A DNA stretch of 25,402 nt from a virus, in the IMG/VR virus record IMGVR_UViG_3300017971_000724, positions 1 to 25,402 of that record; one strand, 5' to 3'. Of this stretch, positions 1-8,736 are shown piece by piece (within the stretch, counting starts at the first letter, position 1; each line of letters begins with the position of its first letter). The notes beneath the pieces are model-generated. The model saw only the letters and a list, made by a program, of their open reading frames with translations. It had not been told where the DNA came from and searched no databases. The position numbers were made by a program, and so were the translations under genes.

Positions 1-3000
1 CATCAGTTCCGGTTCCCTCGTCGGGGGCCTGAAAATAGATACCGGCAAGCACGTCATTGGCCGCTATATCGGTTTCCCCGGTTTGCAATGTGAGCACAAA
101 CGGGTTATCATCGGTGGTAGTGATAGACTTGAGAAAAATACCGTCATCCGGGTCATGTGTTACAGTAACGTCGGCATCTTCTCCCAACCAGATAACCGCC
201 GAATCTGAATCCAGGTAAATATCATCCTCAACATAGATATCAGAATCGCACTCAATCACACCTTCGATACCTACCTGTGGGGTAAAGTTCCAAGAATAGG
301 TGCCGTCACCTATCTGAAGAGTCGGGTTGCTTGCTGATTGCGTGAGGGATAACGTATTATTGGTGTCCTCATAGGTAAATGCCGCTTCCGCCCCCAAGCT
401 CCCTGAACTATTCCATTGAACGTAGGTATCCGAGCCAGCTGCGGTGGCTGTTACTGCTACCCACGATAATGTTCCCGAGCCATTGGTTTTCAACACATAA
501 CCGTCAGTACCGTCAGCAAGGGGCCATTGATAAGTTACAGATTCAGTCGGCGTTCCAGGGCTAAATGTCGTATCATAAGTTCCGCCCTCCATCATAAAAC
601 TTGAACCTGTAACCTTAGCAACCATTATAAGATTACCGGAAGGATCTATTTGAAGGAGAGTGTTTGATCCCGCTGTGGTTCCGGTTCCAATCTCAAAATA
701 ATCGTCATTATCACCTTCCTGGTCTGCGTTTATACCAAACCAATAATCGGTATCCGAGGCTGTTGCTTCATCAAGGATAACGGACGGATCCGTTGCAGCC
801 TGAGTGACAATACTTCCGGCAACATAGACATCGCCATCCTCGTCAACGGTGAAAAGTTTAGTTGTTGATTTGTAAACCCCGAAAACATACTGATCTGCTG
901 TCATACCCGCACCACCGGAATCTACCTGAATCAGAAACATCGGGTCCGTGGCTTCCGCTGCCGCTGTCGCTGCGGTTACGAACTTCAGGGAGTCGTCGGT
1001 TGTCTCGTCATAGTACGAATCCCAGTTCTGGTCAGTCCCATAAACAACCCCGTAGTTATCCGCAATCCTGAAATCCAGGTTCAACGACAGAGCGCTATCC
1101 GCTACGTGTGTCAAAGTCACATCCTGATCTGCCCCAAAATAGAGCACCGCCGAATCCGCTGCCAGGGCAAGATTGCCGCTTATATCGATTCTACCGTTAG
1201 TAGCATTCGTAATGGTTTCGTCATTTGACAGGATGATACCTTCTGCTCCGGTAATATCTATGGCATCATCAAAGGTATAGGAACTGGTTGCCCCTGCAAA
1301 AGCCAGGGTATTCGCCCCGTGAGTTACGGTTATATCGCCGTTGTAGAAGTTAATGACACCGCCGGTTCCGAGGAATAAGTCACCCCACGGGAGAGTGGCA
1401 TCACCCAACGTCTGCGTATTTGCCGCGGCGGGATTTATACCCCCGTCATCAATTTGAAGAATATCGGTCCCGTCCACGTCAAAGACAAATTTCCCGGCAT
1501 CGGCATCGACCTGTGCGGTAGCCGTTGCAAACTCTACGCTGTCAAGCAATTTATCGCTATCTCCAATGGCTCCCGTAATAACAAGGGCCTCAGCACCGCT
1601 TGTCCCGAATTGGATTACCGGGTCTGCATTGTTGGCATCGTCAAAGAATCTGAACCCGCCATCTGCCACAAAATCAAGGTAACTATCGTCATTGGATTCG
1701 ATGTAAACCGCACTATCACCAAAAGAGATATAGTCATCCAGCTCCATGAGAATACCGTTGTCGGCCACATGGGTAATCGTAACATCCTGGTCATCTCCTA
1801 ATTGGATTTTCCCGCCGTCATTCAGAAAGAGGTCATCAAACTCAAGGTCTGAAGTTCCAAGGTCCGCATCACCGGAAGCATCGGGGATAAAAGCCGTAAC
1901 TGCGGATACCAGCGTTGCTTCAAGCTCTCCGGTACTGGAATTAAAGGTTAGGTTGGAGCCTGTTTTGGCCTGTATGCTCCCCGTAGCGTCTGTCGAAAAC
2001 AATGGAAAGCAGGCCGTATCAGAGCTTTCATCGGCAATGGTTATTGCACCCTCATCCCCGAGATAGTCAAAATCTGACCACTTAATCGCGGATTCCGGCA
2101 CATTGGCAAGAGAGTTTCCGGCACCATCCACATCGAAAGACACTCCCGTAATGGCTCCAGTTGCGTCGATATCCCAATCCGAGCTGTTTACGGCAATCGT
2201 TTGTCCATTATTCCCGATTGTTAAGGCCGTGGTCCCGACAATGGCCTGACTGGTTCCAATGTCAATGCCTGAATCGCCAGTAATCAGTCCAGTAACGACC
2301 AACGGTTTGAGCACATCAACCGTTTCCGATACACCATCAATTTCTACATAAGCGGTAGCACTTCCTGCAACGTCAACCTTGATATACCCGACAACATCAT
2401 AGGCCCCCGAAGATGCAAACACGAGTTCGCCTGTACCGGCCTCGGCACTGCTATCCTCCAGGGTCAGTCCTGGGGCGGCAGCGGTCATGGTATCCGCTGC
2501 ATTGTTGGTGATAAAGGCATCGTCAACATCTATCTCGTCGTTGTCGGCGTCCCATGTACAGTTGGTCCCGCATGTGATTGTATTGATATCTGCGGCATCC
2601 ACGCTGTCATTGGGAAGGTCTATGTCGGCAGTTCCCGTAAAGCTAATAGCTCCAGCGTTTGATATTCCCACATAATTAGTCGAGCCACCGTCGCCAAGGG
2701 TAATTGTTCCCACCAGGTCAAGAGCATCGGCAGTTTCTCCGATGATAATCTTGTCATCGCCATCAGAAGTTTGTGCTATGGTCGTGGCTCCGGTATCTGC
2801 CGTGCTTATGGTTACATAGGCAGCGGAATCTACCGCCTGAATAAGATTCCCGGTAACCGTTGTGGGATCTTGCAGGGAAATAAGGGCAGTTCCATCCGTG
2901 GTGATATCTATGCTGTAGGTGCCCGTATCGGCCATTTTGTGAATGACGTTATCCGAATCATCGGTTTCCATAATAAGGTGATCGACGTCGTTATCCGCTG

Positions 3001-6000
3001 TCACCAGGGCAAGCACCTCACCATTGGTAGCATCTCCTGTTTTTTGTTCTATCTTGACAATCGCCACGTCACCAAATGCCCCGGTCCCCTCAACGGTAAA
3101 CATATTTTCGTCAGTATCCGCAAAGGTCAGGGTAGTGACTTCGTTATCATCGAAGGTGATCGTTTTGTCAGCATCCGGGTTGGCTATATCATCCCAGGGG
3201 GTATTTGAACCAACATCCGCCTCGAGAGAGAATACATTGGTTGCCGCATCATATTTAATAATTTTGTCGTCATCCGCCTCTGCGGGTGCATCTGTAAGGG
3301 TAAAAAGATAGCCAAGGGTTTCGCCATTGGTCGATATTTGAATAACCGGGCCCGTGTAGTCAGCATCTGGCCCATCGGTATCAAGATAGATTTCTCCTGT
3401 GGCATTGGTAGTTCCAGAGGTTCCATTTGGTATTTCAAGGGAGGTAGCGCTACCGGCATCTATCGCGCCTGACACAGTGGAAAGAGTGACGGTATTGCTG
3501 TCGCAATCGAGGGCATTGGCAGCCATGTCGATGCCTTTGCCCATCGTGATTTTCTCGTTGGTTCCATCCAGAGTAATAAGGGTGGTTGCCGCACCCGCAA
3601 TATCCACCTGAAGATTCGCAACAACGTCATTTTCACCCGATGAGGCGAATATCAGATTAATTGCACCGGCCCCCGCTGTGGTATCCTCCAGGGTCAATAC
3701 CGGATCTGTGTGGCTTGACGTAATGGTGCCGCCGTCTTGGTCTATTGATCCATCAATATCCATAGAGTCTACTTTGAGAGTCGCTATCTGAATGTCGAGC
3801 TGCGTCACGCCAGCATCGGAGCCGGTGATCAGCACTTCATTGTCTGTCGCCGTATCGAGATCGATAGCAAGTTTTTCTTCGTTATCCGAGGCAAATACAA
3901 TTACATCATCTGCGGCATTGGTAATGGTTTCATCGTTTGCAAGGGTTAATTCGGTTGCTCCCGTAATGTCTATCCCGCCGGTGGTGGTAATATCTCCGTT
4001 TTGTCCGAGGGTAAATACCGCCCCTCCGGCATCTTGAGCGATGATATAGTCGGCATTAGCCTCATTATCATCGACGCTGTAATCCAAATCTAAAAGATAT
4101 ACCTGATTACCTATCTCTGCGGTACTGACTTGAATCGTAACTACAGAACCCGCCGTATTTTGAGCACTGGTAAAGGTAAGGGTTTCAGTATCATCCAAAG
4201 ATATAGAGCTTGCCGCATCCGGGTCTGCAACGTCATCCAGGAGGGTAGCTGCGCCTGCATCGGCATCGGCCTCCCATCCAATAGTGTCCGTACCGGCATC
4301 AAATTTCAAAACCATGTTATCCTGTGCATCCCCGGGAAGGCTTGCAACGGGAATAACATAGCCCACTGTGGCATCATTGGTTGATATAACCAATGTTGCG
4401 GTTGCAAATTCTCCCCCATTGCCATTGGTATCAAGTGCAATTTCTCCCGTGGCATCACAGGTTGGGGTTTGGCCGTTTGGAATTTCCAATGAGGTAGCTC
4501 CCCCAAAATCCCACGTTCCCGTAAAGGCAAAGGCCCCGTCATCATCAATGTCTGCATCGATAATGGTATCATTGGCTATGTCACCAGCGGTAAAGGCCGC
4601 TCCCACGATATCTGCCAAGGCGGCGGGGGTTTTAAATTCCAAAGCGCTGTTGTTCGATGTGCTACCCAGTATGTAATTGTTGCCGCCTGAAGTCACCACA
4701 TTGTAGGTATCGTCTGCCGTGGCCTCTATTATCGAAACGTCGGCTTCGGTCAGCCCTGCTATGCTTTCAAGTGAAGCAATATTCAGGTCCGCAAGGTCAA
4801 CCGAATCGGCTGGCAAATCTATATCCGCAGTCCCGGCAAACGTCATATCTCCCGACTGATCTACCTGCACATAATTGGTTGACCCATCCCCAAAGCGTAC
4901 CGTGGGCTCTGCACTGGTTCCCGCATTGGTAACACGGATCATCTCTACCTGGGCAGGTGTACCCCCCACGTCATCGGTAGCTTCCCAAGAGCTGTAATTA
5001 TCGGAGGCTGCGGCAGCATTAGCGATGCTTATGGTATCCGCCAGGGTAAGGTTTGCTGTTCCGATAGTCCATCCGCCCGTAACGGTTTCACCTTCATCGA
5101 GCATTCCAATGCTTGCCACGTCGCTGAGGCTGTCAGAGTTTATCTGTGACCCGCCTACCAAAAGATCGGTTGCAGCGGCAATATTAATTGTTGCGGAACC
5201 GGCATTGGTAAGGTCACCGCTATGGTCTACCTGCCAGTAGTTTGTGCTTCCATCACCGAACCGAACCGTTGGCTCTCCCGCGGTAGCAGCGTTTGTCACC
5301 CTGATCATTTCAACCTGGGCAGGGGTTCCGCCTACCTCGTCAGTTGCTTCCCATGCGGTATAGTCGTCTGCTGCACCGGAAGGGTTGACTATCGATTTTG
5401 TATCCGCCAGGGTAATGTCCCCACTGGGATTAAGCGCGTCAACCACCAGCGTCGCTATTTGAATATCAAGGGTTGCAACCCCTGTGTTGGAGAGAATATT
5501 TACCTGGTCTGCACCACCATCCGCAAAGTAGATGTCCTCATCGGACACGGTTATCTCAACATTGGTATCCGCAACAAGGTCGAGGTCGCCGTCAGTTAGT
5601 TGGGCGATATAGGTTCCGGAATCTCCGAACTGTAGTTGATGTGTCGAGTTGATTAACCAGCCTGTATTGTCTACATGAGTAATGCTGGCTTCCGTGGCAT
5701 CTTCCCATACAATAGAACCGGCGTTAGGAAGGCGAATTGTTCCCGCGTCTGCCGGGTCAGAACCAAACGATAAAGAGGTTGCTATGGTTGGAGAAGCACC
5801 GAGGGTAAGACCACTGACACCTTCGCCAAAATCCGTGGTATCGTAAAGTACCTGTAAGGCATCCTCGGTTGCAACCAATGTGGCGTTTCCGGTTGAGGGG
5901 GTAAGGTCAAAATCAATATTGACTTCAGTATCCGGGCTTTCTGCTAAACTAAAACCAACACCAAAATCAAGCGTAACTATATCAGCGCCACCAACCCCGG

Positions 6001-6469
6001 CATCACCTTCTTGAACGGTAGTTAAGGTACCTGAACCGGAAGCGGTTTGCCATCCCCACCCACCGGCACCATCTGTCTTCAAAAACTGACCCGCTGACCC
6101 GTCTGCGGCAGGCATGGTAACTGAATGCCCGGGGAGCATAAGGGTATAGTCAGAGGCAATGTTGGGCACATCAATCTTCATCTTATTGCTATCGCCGTCA
6201 TAGAGGTAAATATAAGTCCCACCATCGCTTGAACCGTCGAGACATGCCCCATCCGCGCAATCGCCCACACCCGTCACGTCTCCGCTTCCTGCTGCCATAT
6301 CATCAAGAGTATCGAGCGCTGCTTGTACTGTGGTATCCGCTGAGGTCAGATTTGTGCCGAAATTCGCCGTGTTAGTGGTTACGTCCTTCGCCATCATCCT
6401 CCAGGCAAATACGCTACCCGCAAAAACAAAGACGAAAAGAACGGTCAGCCAAAAAATGTTGCGTTTCAT
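1..6469 (-). CDS. Giant repetitive tail-fibre-like protein with N-terminal signal peptide (3' end outside window)
   Basis: One open frame of 2,156 codons runs from the ATG at 6469 to base 2 and leaves the window; I read every codon and found no stop. The start has a perfect Shine-Dalgarno (AGGAGGAG) directly upstream. Residues 1-22 look like a Sec signal peptide: K2-R3, a hydrophobic core (IFWLTVLFVFVFAG), then GSVFA before W23. The rest is rich in Asp, Thr, Gly, Ala and Ile in short beta-like units. It includes a TVQAALDTLDD segment (about residue 48) and two copies of a motif LP..DG..G..LKT.G.G..W (about residues 110-135 and 1980-2000), both of kinds common in phage fibres and repetitive surface proteins. 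Longer modules are duplicated internally. I infer a receptor-binding fibre. An exported adhesin is the main alternative because of the signal peptide. No C-terminal chaperone or peptidase domain is visible within the window. Confidence 0.88.
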   Translation of the reverse strand, partial: MKRNIFWLTVLFVFVFAGSVFAWRMMAKDVTTNTANFGTNLTSADTTVQAALDTLDDMAAGSGDVTGVGDCADGACLDGSSDGGTYIYLYDGDSNKMKIDVPNIASDYTLMLPGHSVTMPAADGSAGQFLKTDGAGGWGWQTASGSGTLTTVQEGDAGVGGADIVTLDFGVGFSLAESPDTEVNIDFDLTPSTGNATLVATEDALQVLYDTTDFGEGVSGLTLGASPTIATSLSFGSDPADAGTIRLPNAGSIVWEDATEASITHVDNTGWLINSTHQLQFGDSGTYIAQLTDGDLDLVADTNVEITVSDEDIYFADGGADQVNILSNTGVATLDIQIATLVVDALNPSGDITLADTKSIVNPSGAADDYTAWEATDEVGGTPAQVEMIRVTNAATAGEPTVRFGDGSTNYWQVDHSGDLTNAGSATINIAAATDLLVGGSQINSDSLSDVASIGMLDEGETVTGGWTIGTANLTLADTISIANAAAASDNYSSWEATDDVGGTPAQVEMIRVTNAGTSAEPTVRFGDGSTNYVQVDQSGDMTFAGTADIDLPADSVDLADLNIASLESIAGLTEADVSIIEATADDTYNVVTSGGNNYILGSTSNNSALEFKTPAALADIVGAAFTAGDIANDTIIDADIDDDGAFAFTGTWDFGGATSLEIPNGQTPTCDATGEIALDTNGNGGEFATATLVISTNDATVGYVIPVASLPGDAQDNMVLKFDAGTDTIGWEADADAGAATLLDDVADPDAASSISLDDTETLTFTSAQNTAGSVVTIQVSTAEIGNQVYLLDLDYSVDDNEANADYIIAQDAGGAVFTLGQNGDITTTGGIDITGATELTLANDETITNAADDVIVFASDNEEKLAIDLDTATDNEVLITGSDAGVTQLDIQIATLKVDSMDIDGSIDQDGGTITSSHTDPVLTLEDTTAGAGAINLIFASSGENDVVANLQVDIAGAATTLITLDGTNEKITMGKGIDMAANALDCDSNTVTLSTVSGAIDAGSATSLEIPNGTSGTTNATGEIYLDTDGPDADYTGPVIQISTNGETLGYLFTLTDAPAEADDDKIIKYDAATNVFSLEADVGSNTPWDDIANPDADKTITFDDNEVTTLTFADTDENMFTVEGTGAFGDVAIVKIEQKTGDATNGEVLALVTADNDVDHLIMETDDSDNVIHKMADTGTYSIDITTDGTALISLQDPTTVTGNLIQAVDSAAYVTISTADTGATTIAQTSDGDDKIIIGETADALDLVGTITLGDGGSTNYVGISNAGAISFTGTADIDLPNDSVDAADINTITCGTNCTWDADNDEIDVDDAFITNNAADTMTAAAPGLTLEDSSAEAGTGELVFASSGAYDVVGYIKVDVAGSATAYVEIDGVSETVDVLKPLVVTGLITGDSGIDIGTSQAIVGTTALTIGNNGQTIAVNSSDWDIDATGAITGVSFDVDGAGNSLANVPESAIKWSDFDYLGDEGAITIADESSDTACFPLFSTDATGSIQAKTGSNLTFNSSTGELEATLVSAVTAFIPDASGDADLGTSDLEFDDLFLNDGGKIQLGDDQDVTITHVADNGILMELDDYISFGDSAVYIESNDDSYLDFVADGGFRFFDDANNADPVIQFGTSGAEALVITGAIGDSDKLLDSVEFATATAQVDADAGKFVFDVDGTDILQIDDGGINPAAANTQTLGDATLPWGDLFLGTGGVINFYNGDITVTHGANTLAFAGATSSYTFDDAIDITGAEGIILSNDETITNATNGRIDISGNLALAADSAVLYFGADQDVTLTHVADSALSLNLDFRIADNYGVVYGTDQNWDSYYDETTDDSLKFVTAATAAAEATDPMFLIQVDSGGAGMTADQYVFGVYKSTTKLFTVDEDGDVYVAGSIVTQAATDPSVILDEATASDTDYWFGINADQEGDNDDYFEIGTGTTAGSNTLLQIDPSGNLIMVAKVTGSSFMMEGGTYDTTFSPGTPTESVTYQWPLADGTDGYVLKTNGSGTLSWVAVTATAAGSDTYVQWNSSGSLGAEAAFTYEDTNNTLSLTQSASNPTLQIGDGTYSWNFTPQVGIEGVIECDSDIYVEDDIYLDSDSAVIWLGEDADVTVTHDPDDGIFLKSITTTDDNPFVLTLQTGETDIAANDVLAGIYFQAPDEGTGTD
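2320..3707 (-). repeat. Third duplicated module in fibre gene (LTLEDxxAxAG)
   Basis: Copies lie at about 3552-3707 and 2320-2478. Each reads LTLED, then an FASSG-xDVV segment, then VD-AG-AT and a DG-xE strand. Together with DIQIATL copies near 5450-5480 and 3781-3801, and VT-THV-D copies near 5665-5715, 1760-1805, 1100-1140 and 148-185, this shows that a limited set of beta modules has been reused along the fibre. Confidence 0.7.
3080..4500 (-). repeat. Second diverged duplication in fibre gene (SLEIPNG module, about 120 residues)
   Basis: Two copies lie at about 4135-4500 and 3080-3450. Each starts with SLEIPNG, then ATGEI-LDT, an IST-xxTxGY strand, a K-DA-T segment and a DD-A-PDA motif, ending in TLTF. 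The spacing between copies is about 1,050 bases, so other modules lie between them and the protein is a mosaic rather than a simple tandem array. Confidence 0.75.
4814..5372 (-). repeat. Diverged direct repeat in fibre gene (WEATDEVGGTPAQVEMIRVT module)
   Basis: Two copies of a roughly 65-residue module lie 363 bases apart, at about 5177-5372 and 4814-5009. Both share WEATD-VGGTPAQVEMIRVTNA, then EPTVRFGDGSTNY and VDxSGD. A third, partial copy (GDGSTNYV, then GTADIDLP-DSVD) lies near 2590-2702. The DNA copies have drifted while the protein sequence is kept, so the duplication is old and under selection. Confidence 0.8.
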
Positions 6470-6470
6470 T

Positions 6471-6479
6471 TCTCCTCCT
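6471..6479 (-). promoter_or_regulatory. Strong ribosome binding site of the fibre gene
   Basis: AGGAGGAGA on the minus strand lies immediately before the ATG at 6469. The extended Shine-Dalgarno core ends only a few bases from the start codon. This settles the start and so the presence of the signal peptide, because no competing in-frame start upstream is needed. Confidence 0.8.
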
Positions 6480-6487
6480 GTGTGGGC

Positions 6488-6535
6488 AAACAAAAAGGGC
6501 GATCTAAGCTCTAGGTGCCTAGATCACCCTTTGTT
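6488..6535 (-). terminator. Intrinsic-terminator-like hairpin in the leader of the fibre gene
   Basis: Plus-strand bases 6494-6506 (AAAGGGCGATCTA) pair with 6520-6532 (TAGATCACCCTTT), a 13-position stem with one C/A mismatch. Pairing can extend outward through the A-rich and T-rich flanks with one bulged G. Read in the minus direction, the second arm ends in CCCTTTTTGTTTG, a T-run of the kind found at intrinsic terminators. It lies downstream of the ejection-protein stop (6694) and only about 12 bases before the fibre Shine-Dalgarno, so it acts as a terminator of the upstream operon, as an attenuator of the fibre gene, or both. Confidence 0.7.
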
Positions 6536-6624
6536 GTTTCTTGCGTCGGTTTAGCCTGGCCGGACTATTCCGAACCCGTTTTTATTTTGATTTTTTTGCT
6601 ATTTTCTTCTAAACTATAGTTACA

Positions 6625-6693
6625 ATGAACCCCATATTATTAATGGCAATTATTTTTTTCATCCTTTGGGTGGTGCTGGCAAATACTAAGTAA
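6625..6693 (+). CDS. Possible 22-residue membrane microprotein (weak)
   Basis: A short plus-strand frame begins with MNPILL, carries a continuous hydrophobic stretch (AIIFFILWVVLA) and ends in polar NTK. Its stop abuts the stop of the convergent ejection gene. It is the only non-shadow plus-strand candidate in the window and fills the one real intergenic gap. Against it: there is no Shine-Dalgarno, it is very short, and an AT-rich gap can give such a frame by chance. Confidence 0.2.
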   Translation: MNPILLMAIIFFILWVVLANTK

Positions 6694-8736
6694 TTACTCT
6701 CCCCATGCCTGCAATTCATCTTTTATTAAATCAGCAGCATTCAATACTCTAAGCGTTGTTGCTGGCACAGTTTTTGCTAAAGGGGAAACCCTTATGCCAC
6801 CAGCAAGCCATCTTGCCCCAATTGGATTAAGCATTAGGCGTGATAACACGTAGGGACCAATAATAATTGCCCCTGCTGTTTTTGGCATACCAACTGCACC
6901 GAATCCGACTGCACCGGCTACTTGAGAAGCGGCAGCAGCTTGTTTTAGCTGAATGAAAATCTTTCCAGCGCCTTCCCCCTGCTGTTCTTGGATAACTTTT
7001 AGGGTATGGGCTATATTTTCAATTTGCTTGATATGTTCTTTTTTAAAAATTGCATTAATGCTTTTTTGACCCATCCCGCTCCTTCCATACATATTGTTCA
7101 AGAGTTTTCTTCCGATAAGCTCACCTGTCCGTTGGTCTACTGATTTTGCAAGCAAATCCCCAAAATACCAAGTCTCCATCATCTCCCATTGTCTTTTACC
7201 CAACACAGCTTTAAGTTTATTTATTCCAGAAATCCCTTTATTTCTGAATACTAAATTAACAACCTTTTCTGGTTCATTCAGTTTTTTTGGATTAGCAGCA
7301 TTCATCAACTTTCTAAGGAAATAATTATTATATTTAGCTGCTCCTTGTTTATATAAATCATTAGCTTGTCTCCATATTGTAAGTGCCTCTGGATTTGCTT
7401 CAGCAAGATTTTTACTGATAGAGTGATCCAACATTGCCTCAAGTTTTTTTGCTAAACCTATGGCTGGAGCCTTAGGATTGCTTATCTTAAAATCATCGGC
7501 TATATCGATAAGTCTTGTTCTGAGATCCTTTGCAGTAAGAAAATCAAGACCTTCTGGAATTCTATCGATTGCATTAACTATCTCATCACCGGCATATGTT
7601 GCGTCAATACCTTGGAGTTTTGCTATCCTTCTTTTTAGCGGTTTGATAAATTCTTTTAGGTTTTTAGTTGAAATAATTACTGGGCTGATTTCTTCTTCAA
7701 TTTGTTTACTAACTGATTTTTCAAGCTGTTTACCTGTAGGACCAAGAATACTACTGGGAATCATTTCGGTAATAGTTCTTTTTTCAATAGTCGGTCTTAA
7801 CATTTCATCAATAGTATTATACAAAGGATCTGTGATTGCTTTTCTATAGGATTTCCATTTCTGTTCTATCAAAAGAGTGACGGTTTCTCCAATAGCATCA
7901 GCATCGGCGGTTTTTGTAAAATTGGAGGCAAGATCGTCAATCATATTTTCAACTGCTCTGCCCCGCGTAATTATTTTAAAATCAGCTATTCTTTCACCAC
8001 CAATTAAACTTGCTTCCCCAAGATTATGAAGAATATCCAAAGCTCTACTTTCCGTCATTTCCGATGGTAAAATGGCAGGTTGTTTTTTTCCAAAAAGACG
8101 GGAAATTGGTTGATACCATTTCGCCTTCGGCATATATTCATCAAGAGTTTGCATCGCAAGGCGACCTTCTTCTGTGATTCTTTTGGCAAATGGTGCTAAC
8201 ATTTTACTCGCACCGGCAGCAAAAGCGCCACCTACAAGCTCATAAGCACCTTGTTTTGTTCCTGCCTTTCCAATATCTTTTATTCCTTCCCAGGTAGCCC
8301 TTGGGCCAGTGGGGGGTTCATATTTATACTGATAAAGTTTATGGAGTAACAGGTTTTGCGTTCCTTGCATTTCTTGAGTAATGCCATATCTTTTCGCAGT
8401 TGCTCCTACAACACCACCTGCTATTGCACCAGCAGTGGGACCAAGTGGAGGAGCAAGCGGAGATAATGCTAGCGCTCCAAGGGTAGCCCCTGCCATCTCA
8501 GGGCTTTCTTTTTTTAAATTTTCCCACAATTCCGCTTTTGAAAATAACGCGTCAGCTTCTTTGGTGGCAGGAACAAAACCACCCTCTTTCTGTGAGTATG
8601 TATACAAACCAATTCTCTTAGAGAATTCATCAAAAGGCATATCAGAGTAACTTTTTTTATGTAACCGTTCCGCTAATTCCCTATCAGAAAGATCATTATA
8701 CTGTGGATACTTTTTTCTTATCTCTTCAATTTTCAT
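6694..8736 (-). CDS. Large internal virion / DNA-ejection protein candidate
   Basis: 680 residues. The N-terminus carries a motif I recognise from large internal virion proteins of many short-tailed phages: IRKKYPQYNDLSD-ELAERLH, then YSDMPFDEFSKRIG (residues 6-43). A Gly/Ala-rich hydrophobic stretch follows at about 82-112 and another near 590-635, either of which could enter the cell envelope during infection. Much of the middle is charged and predicted helical. No lytic transglycosylase or peptidase motif is evident. The ATG at 8736 overlaps the TAA of the gene before it (TAATG), and an operon-end hairpin follows. The gene is strikingly AT-rich compared with the fibre and packaging genes. 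I infer it is injected with the DNA; the exact role is unknown. Confidence 0.75.
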   Translation of the reverse strand: MKIEEIRKKYPQYNDLSDRELAERLHKKSYSDMPFDEFSKRIGLYTYSQKEGGFVPATKEADALFSKAELWENLKKESPEMAGATLGALALSPLAPPLGPTAGAIAGGVVGATAKRYGITQEMQGTQNLLLHKLYQYKYEPPTGPRATWEGIKDIGKAGTKQGAYELVGGAFAAGASKMLAPFAKRITEEGRLAMQTLDEYMPKAKWYQPISRLFGKKQPAILPSEMTESRALDILHNLGEASLIGGERIADFKIITRGRAVENMIDDLASNFTKTADADAIGETVTLLIEQKWKSYRKAITDPLYNTIDEMLRPTIEKRTITEMIPSSILGPTGKQLEKSVSKQIEEEISPVIISTKNLKEFIKPLKRRIAKLQGIDATYAGDEIVNAIDRIPEGLDFLTAKDLRTRLIDIADDFKISNPKAPAIGLAKKLEAMLDHSISKNLAEANPEALTIWRQANDLYKQGAAKYNNYFLRKLMNAANPKKLNEPEKVVNLVFRNKGISGINKLKAVLGKRQWEMMETWYFGDLLAKSVDQRTGELIGRKLLNNMYGRSGMGQKSINAIFKKEHIKQIENIAHTLKVIQEQQGEGAGKIFIQLKQAAAASQVAGAVGFGAVGMPKTAGAIIIGPYVLSRLMLNPIGARWLAGGIRVSPLAKTVPATTLRVLNAADLIKDELQAWGE

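Noticed and set aside
1-6469. CRISPR array suspected from repetitive sequence
   Set aside because: Repeats are long, diverged, in frame and protein-coding, with no short identical repeats or unique spacers of constant length.
379-6554. Numerous plus-strand and minor minus-strand frames in the left 6.5 kb (for example 1454-1801, 2771-3208, 5222-5599 plus; 3184-3459, 4306-4572 minus)
   Set aside because: All but one lie wholly inside the uninterrupted minus-strand fibre frame; 6330-6554 only overhangs its start by 85 bases, across the leader. Their translations lack recognisable motifs and most have no ribosome sites. The repetitive codon use of the fibre keeps other frames open.
7094-8650. 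Plus-strand frames opposite the large ejection gene (7094-7324, 7460-7849, 8381-8650)
   Set aside because: Antisense to a coupled, motif-bearing gene, with hydrophobic low-information translations typical of the complement of Lys/Glu-rich helices.
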